Below, one piece after another: positions 44,152 to 53,253 of a stretch of DNA of 64,000 bases. The stretch lies in contig DJTE01000028.1 in assembly GCA_002439165.1 (NCBI GenBank), forward strand, positions 1 through 64,000, written 5' to 3'. Position numbers and translations under genes: made by a program. The DNA is from Chryseobacterium indologenes. GTDB taxonomy: Bacteria; Bacteroidota; Bacteroidia; Flavobacteriales; Weeksellaceae. The notes beneath the pieces were generated by a model. The model was not told the DNA's origin. It did no database searches and worked only from the letters and a program-made list of their open reading frames with translations. The stretch's first letter is position 1. Every line of letters starts with the position of its first letter.

Positions 44152-45132
44152 ATGAAGAAGAAAAATATACTGAAAGGAGTTTTATTTGTCGGGATCGGAG
44201 CTAGTATATACGGTATGTTGGCTACATTTGTAAAGATGGCCTATAAAGATGGTTTTACCACTTCTGAAGTCACTACATCCCAGTTTTTATTAGGATTAAC
44301 CGGGCTTCTGGTCCTGAATTTTATCCAGACCATTACCTCTAAACAAAAGCTTTCATCTCCAAGCGGCAAAGAGGTCCGGATGCTGATGCTGGCGGGAACT
44401 TCTCTGGGATGTACCAGCCTGTTTTACTATATTGCCGTTCAGTACATAGATGTTTCTATTGCCATTGTATTACTCATGCAGTCCGTGTGGTTCAGTGTAG
44501 TAGTGGAAAGCTTTATCTCCAAAAAATTACCGAACGCCAGAAAAGTAATTTCAGTGATTATTGTACTGGCAGGAACCATCTTGGCTACCAATCTGATGAA
44601 TATGGATATAGAACTGGACTGGCACGGGATATTCTGGGGATTAATGGCAGCAGCCTCCTATACCCTGACGATGTTTACATCCAATACTCTGGCTACCCAT
44701 CTTCCGGTGTTCAGGAAAAGTATTATCATGCTTTGCGGTGGTGCAGTTGTGGTATTTGCGTTCCTGTTTTTTGCACAGATCGGGCCGATGTATTCAGACA
44801 GTCTGAGATCATTCTATCTGAACTTTACAGAAAATACGGAGCATATCCACTCTTTCAACTATTCCATATTCTGGACGTACGGTTTTGTACTGGCATTGTT
44901 CGGAACCATTATTCCACCGGTTCTGTTCAACATAGGTTTTCCGAATGCCGGACTCGGATTGGGAAGTATCGTTTCTTCACTGGAGCTTCCGGTTTCTGTA
45001 ACGATGGCTTTCGTTTTACTGGATGAGAAAGTAATACTTATACAGTGGGTGGGAATTGCACTGATCCTGTTTGCTATCGTACTGATGAATCTGCCTTCAA
45101 AAGAAGAATACCAAGCCGTGGAGTTATCTTAA
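44152..45132 (+). CDS. EamA/DMT family transporter
   Basis: 326 residues from ATG 44152. The open frame continues upstream through the terminator hairpin of the M36 gene, which excludes the earlier ATG. About ten hydrophobic segments form two EamA halves; marks are GASIYGMLATFVKMAYKDG at the start, YYIAVQYIDVSIAIVLLMQS in the first half and PVSVTMAFVLLDEKVILIQWVGIALI in the second. The family exports metabolites such as amino acids or their analogues; the substrate is not indicated by the neighbours. Confidence 0.87.
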   Translation: MKKKNILKGVLFVGIGASIYGMLATFVKMAYKDGFTTSEVTTSQFLLGLTGLLVLNFIQTITSKQKLSSPSGKEVRMLMLAGTSLGCTSLFYYIAVQYIDVSIAIVLLMQSVWFSVVVESFISKKLPNARKVISVIIVLAGTILATNLMNMDIELDWHGIFWGLMAAASYTLTMFTSNTLATHLPVFRKSIIMLCGGAVVVFAFLFFAQIGPMYSDSLRSFYLNFTENTEHIHSFNYSIFWTYGFVLALFGTIIPPVLFNIGFPNAGLGLGSIVSSLELPVSVTMAFVLLDEKVILIQWVGIALILFAIVLMNLPSKEEYQAVELS

Positions 45133-45187
45133 ACAAACAATAAGCCTGCCCGGGCAGAGCTTAATTAAATTAAAAATATCAGTAATA

Positions 45188-45215
45188 AACCGTTCTTTTG
45201 GAGCGGTTTTTTTAA
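45188..45215 (+). terminator. Terminator after the EamA gene
   Basis: AACCGTTC and GAGCGGTT pair (one T-G) around TTTTG, followed by a T run. Confidence 0.75.
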
Positions 45216-45240
45216 TTTTATATCTCTAAAATAAATCGGA

Positions 45241-46236
45241 ATGAAAAATTTCAGAAATGCAGTTATGATAATAATGCTGTCAGCAGTTCCCGGTCTCATG
45301 TTTTCACAGGTAAAACCTTTGGATGCTGAATTGTCCGGATATGAATATCCTTACAAAGTTCATTATCTCGATCTGAAATCCCAGAATAACGACCTGAAAA
45401 TGGCGTACATGGATGTGCAGCCTCAAAAACCGAACGGAAAAACCGTCATGCTTCTTCATGGCAAGAATTTTAACGGAGCCTATTGGGAAAGGACAGCTAA
45501 AGATCTTTCAGATAAAGGATTCAGGGTGATTATTCCCGATCAGATAGGATTCGGAAAATCCTCGAAACCTCAGAATTACCAGTTTTCTTTTTCGCAGCTT
45601 GCTGAAAATACAAAAGCTGTTCTGGATCAGCTTAAGATTGACAGAACAATTGTTTTGGGACATTCTATGGGAGGAATGGTTGCCACAAGATTTGCGCTGC
45701 TTTACCCTGAAAGGGTTCAGAAACTTATTCTGGAAAATCCTATCGGACTTGAAGATTATAAGACTTTCGCTTCTTACCAGACGATCGACCAGGCATATCA
45801 GTCAGAATTAAAAAATACAGCGGAAACCTATAAAAATTATCAGCTGAAATTTTATTACGACAATAAATGGAAAGACGAGTATCAGCCCTGGCTGGATCTC
45901 ATTGCCGGATGGACCCTGCATAAAGATTACCCGAAAGTAGCCTGGGATGCCGCTCTTACAACTGATATGATCTATAATCAGCCTGTTTGCTATGAATTCA
46001 AAAATATTAAAGCTCCCACATTGCTCATTATCGGGACCCGCGACAGGACAGCGATAGGGAAAGACAGGGCTCCCAAAGAACTTCAGCCGAAAATGGGGCA
46101 GTATCAGGAACTTGGAAAAAAAACACAGCGTGAAATCCCTGGCTCAAAACTGGTAGAGCTCGAGAATGTAGGCCATCTTCCCCATATTGAAGTTTATCCT
46201 GAGTTTTTCAGTGCTCTGTATGATTTCATCAGATAA
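45241..46236 (+). CDS. Secreted alpha/beta hydrolase
   Basis: 331 residues with a signal peptide (about 1-23, ending LMFSQ). The fold marks are HGKNFNGAYW (oxyanion region, near 75), the nucleophile elbow GHSMGGMVATRFAL near residue 140 (Ser), the acid in IIGTRDRTAIGKDRAP (Asp near 263) and the catalytic His in VGHLPHIEVYPEF near 316. This is a complete triad of the epoxide-hydrolase/haloalkane-dehalogenase-like group. The enzyme is likely periplasmic; its substrate is unknown. It stands alone between two terminators. Confidence 0.88.
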   Translation: MKNFRNAVMIIMLSAVPGLMFSQVKPLDAELSGYEYPYKVHYLDLKSQNNDLKMAYMDVQPQKPNGKTVMLLHGKNFNGAYWERTAKDLSDKGFRVIIPDQIGFGKSSKPQNYQFSFSQLAENTKAVLDQLKIDRTIVLGHSMGGMVATRFALLYPERVQKLILENPIGLEDYKTFASYQTIDQAYQSELKNTAETYKNYQLKFYYDNKWKDEYQPWLDLIAGWTLHKDYPKVAWDAALTTDMIYNQPVCYEFKNIKAPTLLIIGTRDRTAIGKDRAPKELQPKMGQYQELGKKTQREIPGSKLVELENVGHLPHIEVYPEFFSALYDFIR

Positions 46237-46265
46237 TTCTGAATCTGACGAAATAAATAAGCCTG

Positions 46266-46303
46266 AAATATAGGAATGGTCAAAATGATCATTCCCATAT
46301 TTT
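46266..46303 (+). terminator. Possible terminator after the hydrolase
   Basis: AAATATAGGAATG and CATTCCCATATTT pair with a small bulge around GTCAAAATGAT, followed by TTTTC. Confidence 0.65.
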
Positions 46304-46533
46304 CAGTTCTTATAACCCTTTTTAAACGGATAATTTCTGAACCGGCATTTTCTCTTTTGTTCAAACTTTTTTTGAAGGACATTAAAAGTATAAAATCCCC
46401 CTTGTGATAAACTTAGCCGCCAACTGAAGGTTCAACGTAGTCAAAAGAACAAAAGTTATTTGTAAAGAGGTTAGGATAAAGGTTCCCGAAAGAATAAAAA
46501 TCAAAGACTTTATGTAAACTTCTATGTGTAAAG

Positions 46534-46596
46534 CATTTAAACTTAAAAAAATCGCTAAAGTATTTAAAATAAAACTTTTGTGCCTTCGTGGTTTAA
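46534..46596. repeat. Degenerate interspersed intergenic repeat, copy C
   Basis: The run CATTTAAACTTAAAAAAATC followed by TTTAAAATAAAACTTTTGTG and CCTTCGTGGTTTAA matches 5366-5428. The surrounding 46304-46636 gap shows no gene; parts of it (TCAAAGACTTTATGT) look like older copies. Confidence 0.6.
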
Positions 46597-46636
46597 TAAA
46601 AAAGCTTAATGTTTCGAATAAAATTAGTCTTTTATT

Positions 46637-47779
46637 TCATAACTTCTTTTTTCCACGAAATACGTAAAGCGATACCATCCCAATCCCGGAAAAAAGAATA
46701 CAGGAAATTCCCAGATTTTGGATAAATCCGATCACGATCAGCCCGCATCCGATAAGAATATAATAGATAAGACCCAGTAAGGCTCCTGCGCTGCCGGCTT
46801 CATTCTTATACCTGATGAGTACAGTGCTCAGAATATTGGGAATAGCTATACTGAATGCCATCACAATAAAACAGTAAGGAATCAGAAAAAACAGTTCCCG
46901 GCCTGAGATCCATACAAAAACTGAAGCGGTAAATGAGATCCATATACCTGTCTTTACCAGGGTTTCAGGCGCAGTGTTTCTTATCAGCAAATGCCTGTTC
47001 AGGTAAGCCCCTGCAAAAGTTCCGGCCGCCAGAATAAAACTGCTGTATCCGAAATCATAGGAGCTCAGACCGTTCTCTTTAAAAATAAACGGTGCCAGTG
47101 AATAATAGGAAAACAGCAGGACATTGAAACTCATAATCAGCATACAGCTTCTGATAATTTCAGGATCACCCAGCATACGTTTCAGTAAACGGGCCAGTGT
47201 TTCCATGCTGATCTGCCTTTTTACGTGAAGCGTTTCTGAAATATTGTTTTTTGAAAGAAACCAGAACAGGAAGGCTAATAAAAACAAAGTGATGAATACT
47301 CCCTGCTGTCCTGAAAGTGAAATCAGTACAGAACCGGAGATCATTCCGATAACAGGACTTACCGATAAACCGATCCCGATCCAGGAAAACACTTTACTGA
47401 TCCTGTCCTTATCATAGAGATCCCTTAAAATGGTCTGAGCAATAATAGAACCTACGGAAATTCCGAAAGCAGAAACGATCCTTCCCGCGAGGAGAACAGT
47501 AAAATCGGGTGCTACAAGAGCGGTAAGCGCTCCGGTTCCGTAAATAACCAGTCCGTATTCAAGAGCTTTTTTCCGTCCGATGCGGTCGCTCTGAATCCCC
47601 CAGAAAGCTACCCCTGATGCGAAAGCTATAAAATACAGACTTATCGTTAACGTTGCCGATTCTTCCCGGACAGAAAAGTGTTCCTGTATCATCGGCAATA
47701 CAGGACTGTAAATGGTTTCTGCAAACTGAGGAAGCATGACTAAAAGCGTAAGCAGCCACAGTGGGTTGGTATTTTTCAT
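46637..47779 (-). CDS. MFS transporter, Bcr/CflA-like
   Basis: 380 residues from the ATG at 47777-47779 (a TTG four codons upstream is possible). Twelve hydrophobic segments. The family marks are YSPVLPMIQEHFSV in the first loop, GIQSDRIGRKKALEYG (loop 2-3 motif A) near residue 62 and GISVGSIIAQTILRDLYDKDR (TM4-5 region with R-D), as in Bcr/CflA drug:proton antiporters. A substrate cannot be named. It diverges from an AraC regulator gene, with a palindrome between them, so that regulator probably controls it. Confidence 0.88.
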   Translation of the reverse strand: MKNTNPLWLLTLLVMLPQFAETIYSPVLPMIQEHFSVREESATLTISLYFIAFASGVAFWGIQSDRIGRKKALEYGLVIYGTGALTALVAPDFTVLLAGRIVSAFGISVGSIIAQTILRDLYDKDRISKVFSWIGIGLSVSPVIGMISGSVLISLSGQQGVFITLFLLAFLFWFLSKNNISETLHVKRQISMETLARLLKRMLGDPEIIRSCMLIMSFNVLLFSYYSLAPFIFKENGLSSYDFGYSSFILAAGTFAGAYLNRHLLIRNTAPETLVKTGIWISFTASVFVWISGRELFFLIPYCFIVMAFSIAIPNILSTVLIRYKNEAGSAGALLGLIYYILIGCGLIVIGFIQNLGISCILFSGIGMVSLYVFRGKKKL

Positions 47780-47808
47780 TTTTTTCTGCAAAGTTTTGAA
47801 AAATTGAA

Positions 47809-47834
47809 TGTATATTTATAATGATATAAATACA
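47809..47834. promoter_or_regulatory. Candidate operator between the MFS and AraC genes
   Basis: TGTATATTTATA and TATAAATACA form an inverted repeat with one two-base insertion in the left arm, centred in the 75-bp divergent gap. AraC-type proteins often bind direct repeats, so an inverted one is only a candidate. Confidence 0.35.
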
Positions 47835-47854
47835 AAAAACATCAAAAATAAGAC

Positions 47855-48637
47855 ATGGCCGTACTTCTGCAGAATGAAGCATTTGATGCCGACAGCATTC
47901 ACGAAAAGGTGATTGGCATAGCATCCGATATGGTAATGCACGACTCCGGTTTCCATTCCCATCAGACTAAAGCACAGCTTCTGTATGCACCTTCAGGCTG
48001 TATGACGGTGACAGCATCCAACAGACAGCTCGTTTTGCCACCTTTCAGAATGCTCTGGATTCCTGCAAAAGAAGTTCACAGGGTAAATTTCCGGAATGTT
48101 GTGGCTTACAGATCTGTTTATTTTGATGAGGATTTTGCCGGAAAATATTTCAGTCCGGATCTTAAGGTGCTGCAGGTAAATCCTCTTTTAAAAGAGATGA
48201 TCGAGAGGATCTGCTTCTGGCAGTGGACGGTCTTGGATCAGCATCAGGAAAATATTTTAAAAGTATTCTGGAATGAACTGAAAAACGCTCCTGAAGAAAA
48301 ACTGGAACTGAAAATACCAATTGACCGGCGCTTTAAGAAAGTAACGGAAGAATGGACGAAAAGAACTTCCATACCCCCTATGTTGAAAATGCTGGCAGAA
48401 GAGGTGGGAGCGGTAGAGAAAACAATTAGCCGCATCTTTAAAAAAGAAACCGGATTATCTTATCAGGAATGGAGACAGCAGTGGCGTCTGCAGAGATCGA
48501 TAGAGCTTCTGGTAGAAGGGAATCCAATAGGAGAGACTGCCCATTTATTAGAATTTTCATCAGACAGTGCATTCATTGAATTTTTCAAAAAACATACAGG
48601 ATCCACACCATTGCAGTATCTGATGAAAAATGAATAA
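47855..48637 (+). CDS. AraC family transcriptional regulator
   Basis: 260 residues. An N-terminal cupin-like sensor (HSHQTKAQLLYAPSGCMTV; PPFRMLWIPAKEVHRVNFRN) is joined to a C-terminal AraC DNA-binding domain with MLAEEVGAVEKTISRIFKKETG and GETAHLLEFSSDSAFIEFFK. This resembles the AraC proteins encoded opposite their own MFS efflux target. The divergent layout with the Bcr/CflA-like gene 75 bp away supports the same here. Confidence 0.9.
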   Translation: MAVLLQNEAFDADSIHEKVIGIASDMVMHDSGFHSHQTKAQLLYAPSGCMTVTASNRQLVLPPFRMLWIPAKEVHRVNFRNVVAYRSVYFDEDFAGKYFSPDLKVLQVNPLLKEMIERICFWQWTVLDQHQENILKVFWNELKNAPEEKLELKIPIDRRFKKVTEEWTKRTSIPPMLKMLAEEVGAVEKTISRIFKKETGLSYQEWRQQWRLQRSIELLVEGNPIGETAHLLEFSSDSAFIEFFKKHTGSTPLQYLMKNE

Positions 48638-48757
48638 TAAGTTTTGCCTGTTTTTCGACTGTATTTCTTGTCTTATGCAAAGACTTTTAAAAAATAATTT
48701 ACATAAAATTGCTGTATTCAATGAAATGGTTTTATATATAACTAAAAAACAGGAATC

Positions 48758-49201
48758 ATGGATAATTACACTCATACCATTGAAATAAAAACGACAGCAG
48801 ACAGTGTATATGATGCGTTGACGAATAAAATTCCTCTTTGGTGGACAGAAATGTTTGAAGGTTCATCAGGAGAGGCGGGGGATGTATTTACGGTCAGATT
48901 CGGGGAGAATATTCACAAAACAATGAAGGTGAAAGAATTGATTCCCGGTTCAAAAGTGATATGGTATGTTGAAGATTCGATGATTGCTCTTCCTGAGCTG
49001 AAGAATCAGACGGAATGGATAGGAACAACCATCATCTGGGAAACAGAACAGGAGGGAAACAGGGCTTTGATAAAGGTTACCCATATGGGACTGCATCCGG
49101 CTGTTGAATGTTATGAAATATGCTCGGGGGGCTGGCAGCAATTCATCAGCAGTCTGAAATTATTCCTGGAAACCGGGAAAGGAAGTCCATATAGAAACTG
49201 A
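48758..49201 (+). CDS. SRPBCC domain protein (AHSA1-like)
   Basis: 147 residues, beginning YTHTIEIKTTADSVYDAL and containing IPLWWTEMFEGSSGEAGDVFTVRF and a C-terminal helix GGWQQFISSLKLFLE, which is the pattern of the START/SRPBCC fold of the AHSA1 type. These small proteins bind hydrophobic ligands; the real ligand is unknown. It follows the AraC gene on the same strand after 120 bp and may share its transcript, but no link in function is shown. Confidence 0.8.
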   Translation: MDNYTHTIEIKTTADSVYDALTNKIPLWWTEMFEGSSGEAGDVFTVRFGENIHKTMKVKELIPGSKVIWYVEDSMIALPELKNQTEWIGTTIIWETEQEGNRALIKVTHMGLHPAVECYEICSGGWQQFISSLKLFLETGKGSPYRN

Positions 49202-49344
49202 TTTTCAGTCATAATCTACAATAGGTCAGCAAGAAAAGATCAAATTATAAAAGTTGTTTTTTATAGCATCTTACTTCCGGTTTCAGGCTTGCTTAAATAA
49301 GAAGTTTCTGTCCCGGAATAAAGTTAATGTGCGGTATTTATTCA

Positions 49345-49405
49345 GTAGAGGTAGACTTTAGTCCGCCTGAAATAATAGAAAATAATCCATTGGCTTTAGC
49401 CAAAA
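49345..49405. repeat. Short intergenic repeat with TTGGCTTTAGCCAA palindrome
   Basis: AGTAGAGGTAGACTTTAGTC is followed by CGCC and, after an AT-rich link, the palindrome TTGGCTTTAGCCAA at 49390-49403. From memory such blocks recur in Chryseobacterium genomes; the second copy is not in this window. Confidence 0.45.
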
Positions 49406-49517
49406 TCTATGTCACCGATCTGTAAAATTCATTAGAGCAATAAAAATTCGTGTATTGGTGGCAATCCCCGGGTTGGAAAACGCAATGGCACAAAATTTTT
49501 TGATTATGCTGACGTTT

Positions 49518-49690
49518 TAAGGCGCAAGAAAATTCAAGATTTTCAACAGGTAATACAGTAGTAAATTTTATCGAAGATAAAATCTTAGCGCCTTATACCC
49601 ATGAAGGAAGGAAAAAATGGCGCCCTTGCGCAAACCAATAACTGTACACTCAAAAAAAATCTGCGCCGTCTGCCAGTCAGTGAGAAAATA
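49518..49690. repeat. Degenerate repeat field, copy D
   Basis: TAAGGCGC (49518-49525) and GCGCCTTA (49588-49595) are inverted to each other, with ATTTTATC-GAA-GATAAAAT (49565-49583) between. Then come GGCGCCCTTGCGC and the CTGCGCCGTCTGCCAGTCAG block related to copy A. No gene is supported in 49202-49764. Confidence 0.55.
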
Positions 49691-49708
49691 AAATCCGGAG
49701 TTAAAAAC

Positions 49709-49743
49709 AAAAAAGAAGCTGTTCACCATGTAAACAGCTTCTC
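49709..49743 (-). terminator. Terminator of rplS
   Basis: On the minus strand AGAAGCTGTT and AACAGCTTCT pair around TACATGGTG, followed by a T run; 22 bases after the stop codon. Confidence 0.82.
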
Positions 49744-49764
49744 TTATATGTATTGTTGTCTGAA

Positions 49765-50121
49765 TTATTTCTTCTTGTAAGCAGCGTCTTTAATTCTCGC
49801 TTTTTTACCTCTAAGGTCTCTGAAGTAGTAAATTCTAGATCTTCTAACTTTACCTCTTCTGTCAACTTCAATTTTCTGAAGAGCCGGCATGTTGATTGGG
49901 AATACTCTTTCTACCCCTACATCACCACTCATTTTTCTGATGGTAAATGTTTTTGTAGCACCAGTACCTCTCAATTGGATAACGGTACCTTTGAAGAACT
50001 GAGTTCTTGTTTTCTGTCCTTCTTTAATTTCGTAATACACAGTAATTGTGTCTCCTGCTTTGAATTCAGGGAAATCTTTTTTAGTAATGTACTGGTCTTG
50101 TACGTACTTTAATAAATCCAT
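49765..50121 (-). CDS. rplS: 50S ribosomal protein L19
   Basis: 118 residues. L19 sits at the interface of the ribosomal subunits. The family blocks DFPEFKAGDTITVYYEIKEG, RTQFFKGTVIQLRGTGATKTFTIRKMSG and GVERVFPINMPALQKIEV, and the basic end KVRRSRIYYFRDLRGKKARI, are all present. The gene stands alone with its own well-matched promoter and terminator; the rimM-trmD-rplS order of many bacteria is not seen here. Confidence 0.97.
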   Translation of the reverse strand: MDLLKYVQDQYITKKDFPEFKAGDTITVYYEIKEGQKTRTQFFKGTVIQLRGTGATKTFTIRKMSGDVGVERVFPINMPALQKIEVDRRGKVRRSRIYYFRDLRGKKARIKDAAYKKK

Positions 50122-50190
50122 TATTAATAAAATAAAATGTTAAAGCTAAGCAACTTACACGTTTTTCGTCAGAGGTTGAATAACAGGTTG

Positions 50191-50222
50191 CAAATGTACG
50201 AAATAGTTTTTGAATGTGCCAA
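50191..50222 (-). promoter_or_regulatory. Promoter of rplS
   Basis: On the minus strand TTG (50222-50220), a 21-nt spacer and TACATTTG (50198-50191) match the consensus. The leader to the ATG is about 65 nt. Confidence 0.72.
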
Positions 50223-50416
50223 ATAATTTATGTGCTAAAAACTATAATTTTTCTGCCTCAATTATAGCTGAAATTTAACACTTCTTTTAAGTTCCCATCA
50301 GACTGAGTTTACATACGGTTTTTACTTTTGCCCGAAAATAAAAAGGTCTGAATACTTTTTTATAAACTGCTGATTTACAATTGAAACTCTATACCATTTT
50401 TTATAATATAACAACT

Positions 50417-53155
50417 ATGAAACATTATTTCTTCTTTTTTTGTTTTGCCGTCCAGATGGCATTCGGGCAGGTATTATTTCCGTACCTCCAGAATCCGACG
50501 CCGAACTCAATGATCGTGAACTGGAAAACAGCTTCCAATAACGAGACTACCGTAATCTACGGTACTTCTCCGGCCAATCTGAATGTCACCGTAACCGGAA
50601 CCACCAATATTTTTTCAGATACCGGTTACAATAATAACTATTATTATCATACTGCAAAGATCGTAGGCCTTCAGCCCAATACAAAATACTATTATAAAAT
50701 AAAGACGGGAACCGGTGAATCGGCTGTATATAATTTCAGAACCCTGCCGCTTCCGGGCCAGCCTGTAACCGCTAATGGAAAGATACGTTTCCTGATCATG
50801 GGAGACAACCAGATCAAAGCAGAACCGAGATATGACAGCCTTACCCTGAATGCATTCAAAAAGCTGAAAGAAAAATTCGGAACAGATTCTGATCCTTCCG
50901 ATAATATTGCACTTACATTCATGGTAGGAGACCAGGTGGATGTAGGTACGCTGGACCATTATGAGAACGTACATTTTAAAAAGAACACCAAACTGTCTCC
51001 TTACCTTCCGATCCAGACCACTGTGGGAAATCACGAAACCTACGGAACCCTGGGAATGAATTCTTATTATGCCCATTTTTATATTGATGAAATCAAGTAT
51101 AAAAATATCTCTTCAGGAAACGAAAATTATTATGCACAGCAGGCAGGGAATGTCTTATTTGTAAGTTTAAGTTCTGAACATACGGGAACTGCGCAGCAGA
51201 CCTGGCTTTCCCAGATCCTTAATGAAGCGAACAGTGATCCTACCGTAGACTGGATTATCTCTTTAAGCCACAGACCGTATCAGGCAGAGCAGTACGTAGG
51301 AGATATTTCTACCTGGGTAAGAAATAATGCCGTTCCTTTGCTGGCAACTTCAGGCAAATACCTGATGCATGTAGGAGCTCATCATCATTTATACCACAGA
51401 GGACAGCTGAAGAATACCCCGAATTACCAGATCATTTCCGGAGGAACCGCCTGGGATCAGTATTGGGGAATGTCTAACGAGCAGGATTTTGATGATGTTC
51501 AGAAAACCCTTACAGACTGGACGTATCAGATTGTAGAAGTGGATATACCAACCGGAAAAGTAGATGTGGAATGCTATTCCATCGGAGGGGTTTATAACAG
51601 AAAATACAATGAGCTGGTAGATACTTTCCACCGGTATAAAAACCAGCCGCAGCCTTCAAAGCCGTCCGTGACGAATACTTTTTCAGCCCCTGTGACATTA
51701 CCTCTTACACTGGACGGAAGTGCTTTCGCTTCAGCCGGCGGAGAACTTCTGAACACCACGCAGTTCCTGATCAGTAAAGCTCCGGATTTTTCAGTAATCG
51801 AAAAAGAAGTATACCGTGACTATGAAAACTGGTTCGGGAAAGACGGAAACGGAACTCCTGATAAAACAAAAAATTTAAATGCCGGCGTAGATATTACCAA
51901 AGTGACCCTTCCTGCCAATTCTATTTCCAACGGAACTTATTATGTAAAGGTACGTTACAGAGACAGAAATCTTGAATGGAGTGACTGGAGCGAGGTAAAG
52001 CAGTTTGAGGTCACAGGAAGTGTGGTATCCAATCCTACCTTCATTTTAGATAAAACAGAATACACCCAAAATGAACCGATTACCGGAACTTATACCGGAG
52101 GACCGGGAAACCAGCAGGATTGGGTGGGAATCTATAAAAAAGGACAGACTCCGTCTGCAACAACTTCTCAGGGGTATGTTTATACCAACGGTCAGACCGC
52201 AGGAACAGCCCTGTTCAGCAATGGCCTTCCAAATAAAGGACAGTATTTTGCAGGTTTCTTTGCCAACAACGGTTATACGGAAATCACCCCCAGAAAAAAT
52301 TTCTATGTCGGCCCGAAAGTACAGCTTCAGGCAACTGCCGATACCTATCCGGTAGGGGGAACAGTGGTTATCAATTTCAGCAACGGTCCGAATCTGGTAA
52401 AGGACTGGATCGGAATCTATAAAATGGGACAGACCCCGGGAACCAATACTTCCATCAAATGGAGCTATGTGACCACACCTTCAGGAACCCTCAATTTTAC
52501 AGGCCTTCCCAAAGGATATTACTATGCCCAGTATCTGCTTGAAGACGGATATACAGGAATCGGAGATAAAGTATTCTTTAAAGTAGGGGATATTGTTACA
52601 GAGCTATGGACCAACAAGCCGGTTTATACATTAGGGGAAAGTATTACCGCTTCATGGACGGATTCTCCGGGAATCATCAAAGACTGGCTGGGAATCTATC
52701 CTCAGAATATCCAGACTCCGGATGATAACTTTGTTTCCTATACCTATTTCGACGGAATCACACAGGGAACAAAATCAATTCAGGGAACAGCGGTGCCGGC
52801 CACTCCGGGAAATTATTATATGGTAATGTTTACCAATGATTCCTACACTGAAGTTTCCAACAGGGTACAGTTCCAGGTAACGTCACCAACACTGGGAGTA
52901 GAAGAGGCTAAAGCTACCGAAAAGAATGTCGTTCTATACCCGAATCCAACCAGACCAGGGCAGCCTACCTTCATCAAAAGTGATTACCCGATTGAGAAGA
53001 TCGAGCTGGTATCCGCTTCAGGAGAACTGCTGTATGAGTCTAAGAACATCAATAATCAGCGTTTCTCCCTGGTAAACGAAAATCTTCCGAAAGGAGTTTA
53101 TTTTGTAAAAGTTCACACCAGAAAATTATTTACTTTAAAACTGATTGTACAGTAA
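50417..53155 (+). CDS. Purple-acid-phosphatase-like metallophosphoesterase with T9SS type A domain
   Basis: 912 residues from ATG 50417 (a TTG at 50381 would put extra residues before the signal peptide MKHYFFFFCFAVQMAFGQ). A fibronectin-like N-terminal domain (LQNPTPNSMIVNWKTA...PNTKYYYKIKTG) as in purple acid phosphatases is followed by the metal site: FLIMGDNQI, FMVGDQVD, VGNHETYG, SLSHRPYQAE and GAHHHLYHRG. An interdomain region and three tandem units of about 95 residues follow, each with a DWVGIY/DWIGIY/DWLGIY core. The type A sorting domain ends the chain (LYPNPTRPGQPTFIKS...LKLIVQ). Likely a surface or secreted phosphoesterase. Confidence 0.88.
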   Translation: MKHYFFFFCFAVQMAFGQVLFPYLQNPTPNSMIVNWKTASNNETTVIYGTSPANLNVTVTGTTNIFSDTGYNNNYYYHTAKIVGLQPNTKYYYKIKTGTGESAVYNFRTLPLPGQPVTANGKIRFLIMGDNQIKAEPRYDSLTLNAFKKLKEKFGTDSDPSDNIALTFMVGDQVDVGTLDHYENVHFKKNTKLSPYLPIQTTVGNHETYGTLGMNSYYAHFYIDEIKYKNISSGNENYYAQQAGNVLFVSLSSEHTGTAQQTWLSQILNEANSDPTVDWIISLSHRPYQAEQYVGDISTWVRNNAVPLLATSGKYLMHVGAHHHLYHRGQLKNTPNYQIISGGTAWDQYWGMSNEQDFDDVQKTLTDWTYQIVEVDIPTGKVDVECYSIGGVYNRKYNELVDTFHRYKNQPQPSKPSVTNTFSAPVTLPLTLDGSAFASAGGELLNTTQFLISKAPDFSVIEKEVYRDYENWFGKDGNGTPDKTKNLNAGVDITKVTLPANSISNGTYYVKVRYRDRNLEWSDWSEVKQFEVTGSVVSNPTFILDKTEYTQNEPITGTYTGGPGNQQDWVGIYKKGQTPSATTSQGYVYTNGQTAGTALFSNGLPNKGQYFAGFFANNGYTEITPRKNFYVGPKVQLQATADTYPVGGTVVINFSNGPNLVKDWIGIYKMGQTPGTNTSIKWSYVTTPSGTLNFTGLPKGYYYAQYLLEDGYTGIGDKVFFKVGDIVTELWTNKPVYTLGESITASWTDSPGIIKDWLGIYPQNIQTPDDNFVSYTYFDGITQGTKSIQGTAVPATPGNYYMVMFTNDSYTEVSNRVQFQVTSPTLGVEEAKATEKNVVLYPNPTRPGQPTFIKSDYPIEKIELVSASGELLYESKNINNQRFSLVNENLPKGVYFVKVHTRKLFTLKLIVQ

Positions 53156-53177
53156 AATTCAGAGAAATATTAAAGCT

Positions 53178-53211
53178 AAAACGGCCGTCTCAACAGACGG
53201 CCGTTTTTTTT
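53178..53211 (+). terminator. Terminator after the phosphatase gene
   Basis: AAAACGGCCGTCT and AGACGGCCGTTTT are perfectly complementary around CAAC, followed by T. It lies between convergent genes. Confidence 0.88.
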
Positions 53212-53253
53212 AAATTGATCTTTAATAATTACATATGTAATTCAAAAATAGGA

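Noticed and set aside
49202..49764. Possible RNA gene in the gap before rplS
   Set aside because: No tRNA cloverleaf, rRNA piece or promoter consensus is seen; the symmetry is better explained by decayed repeats.
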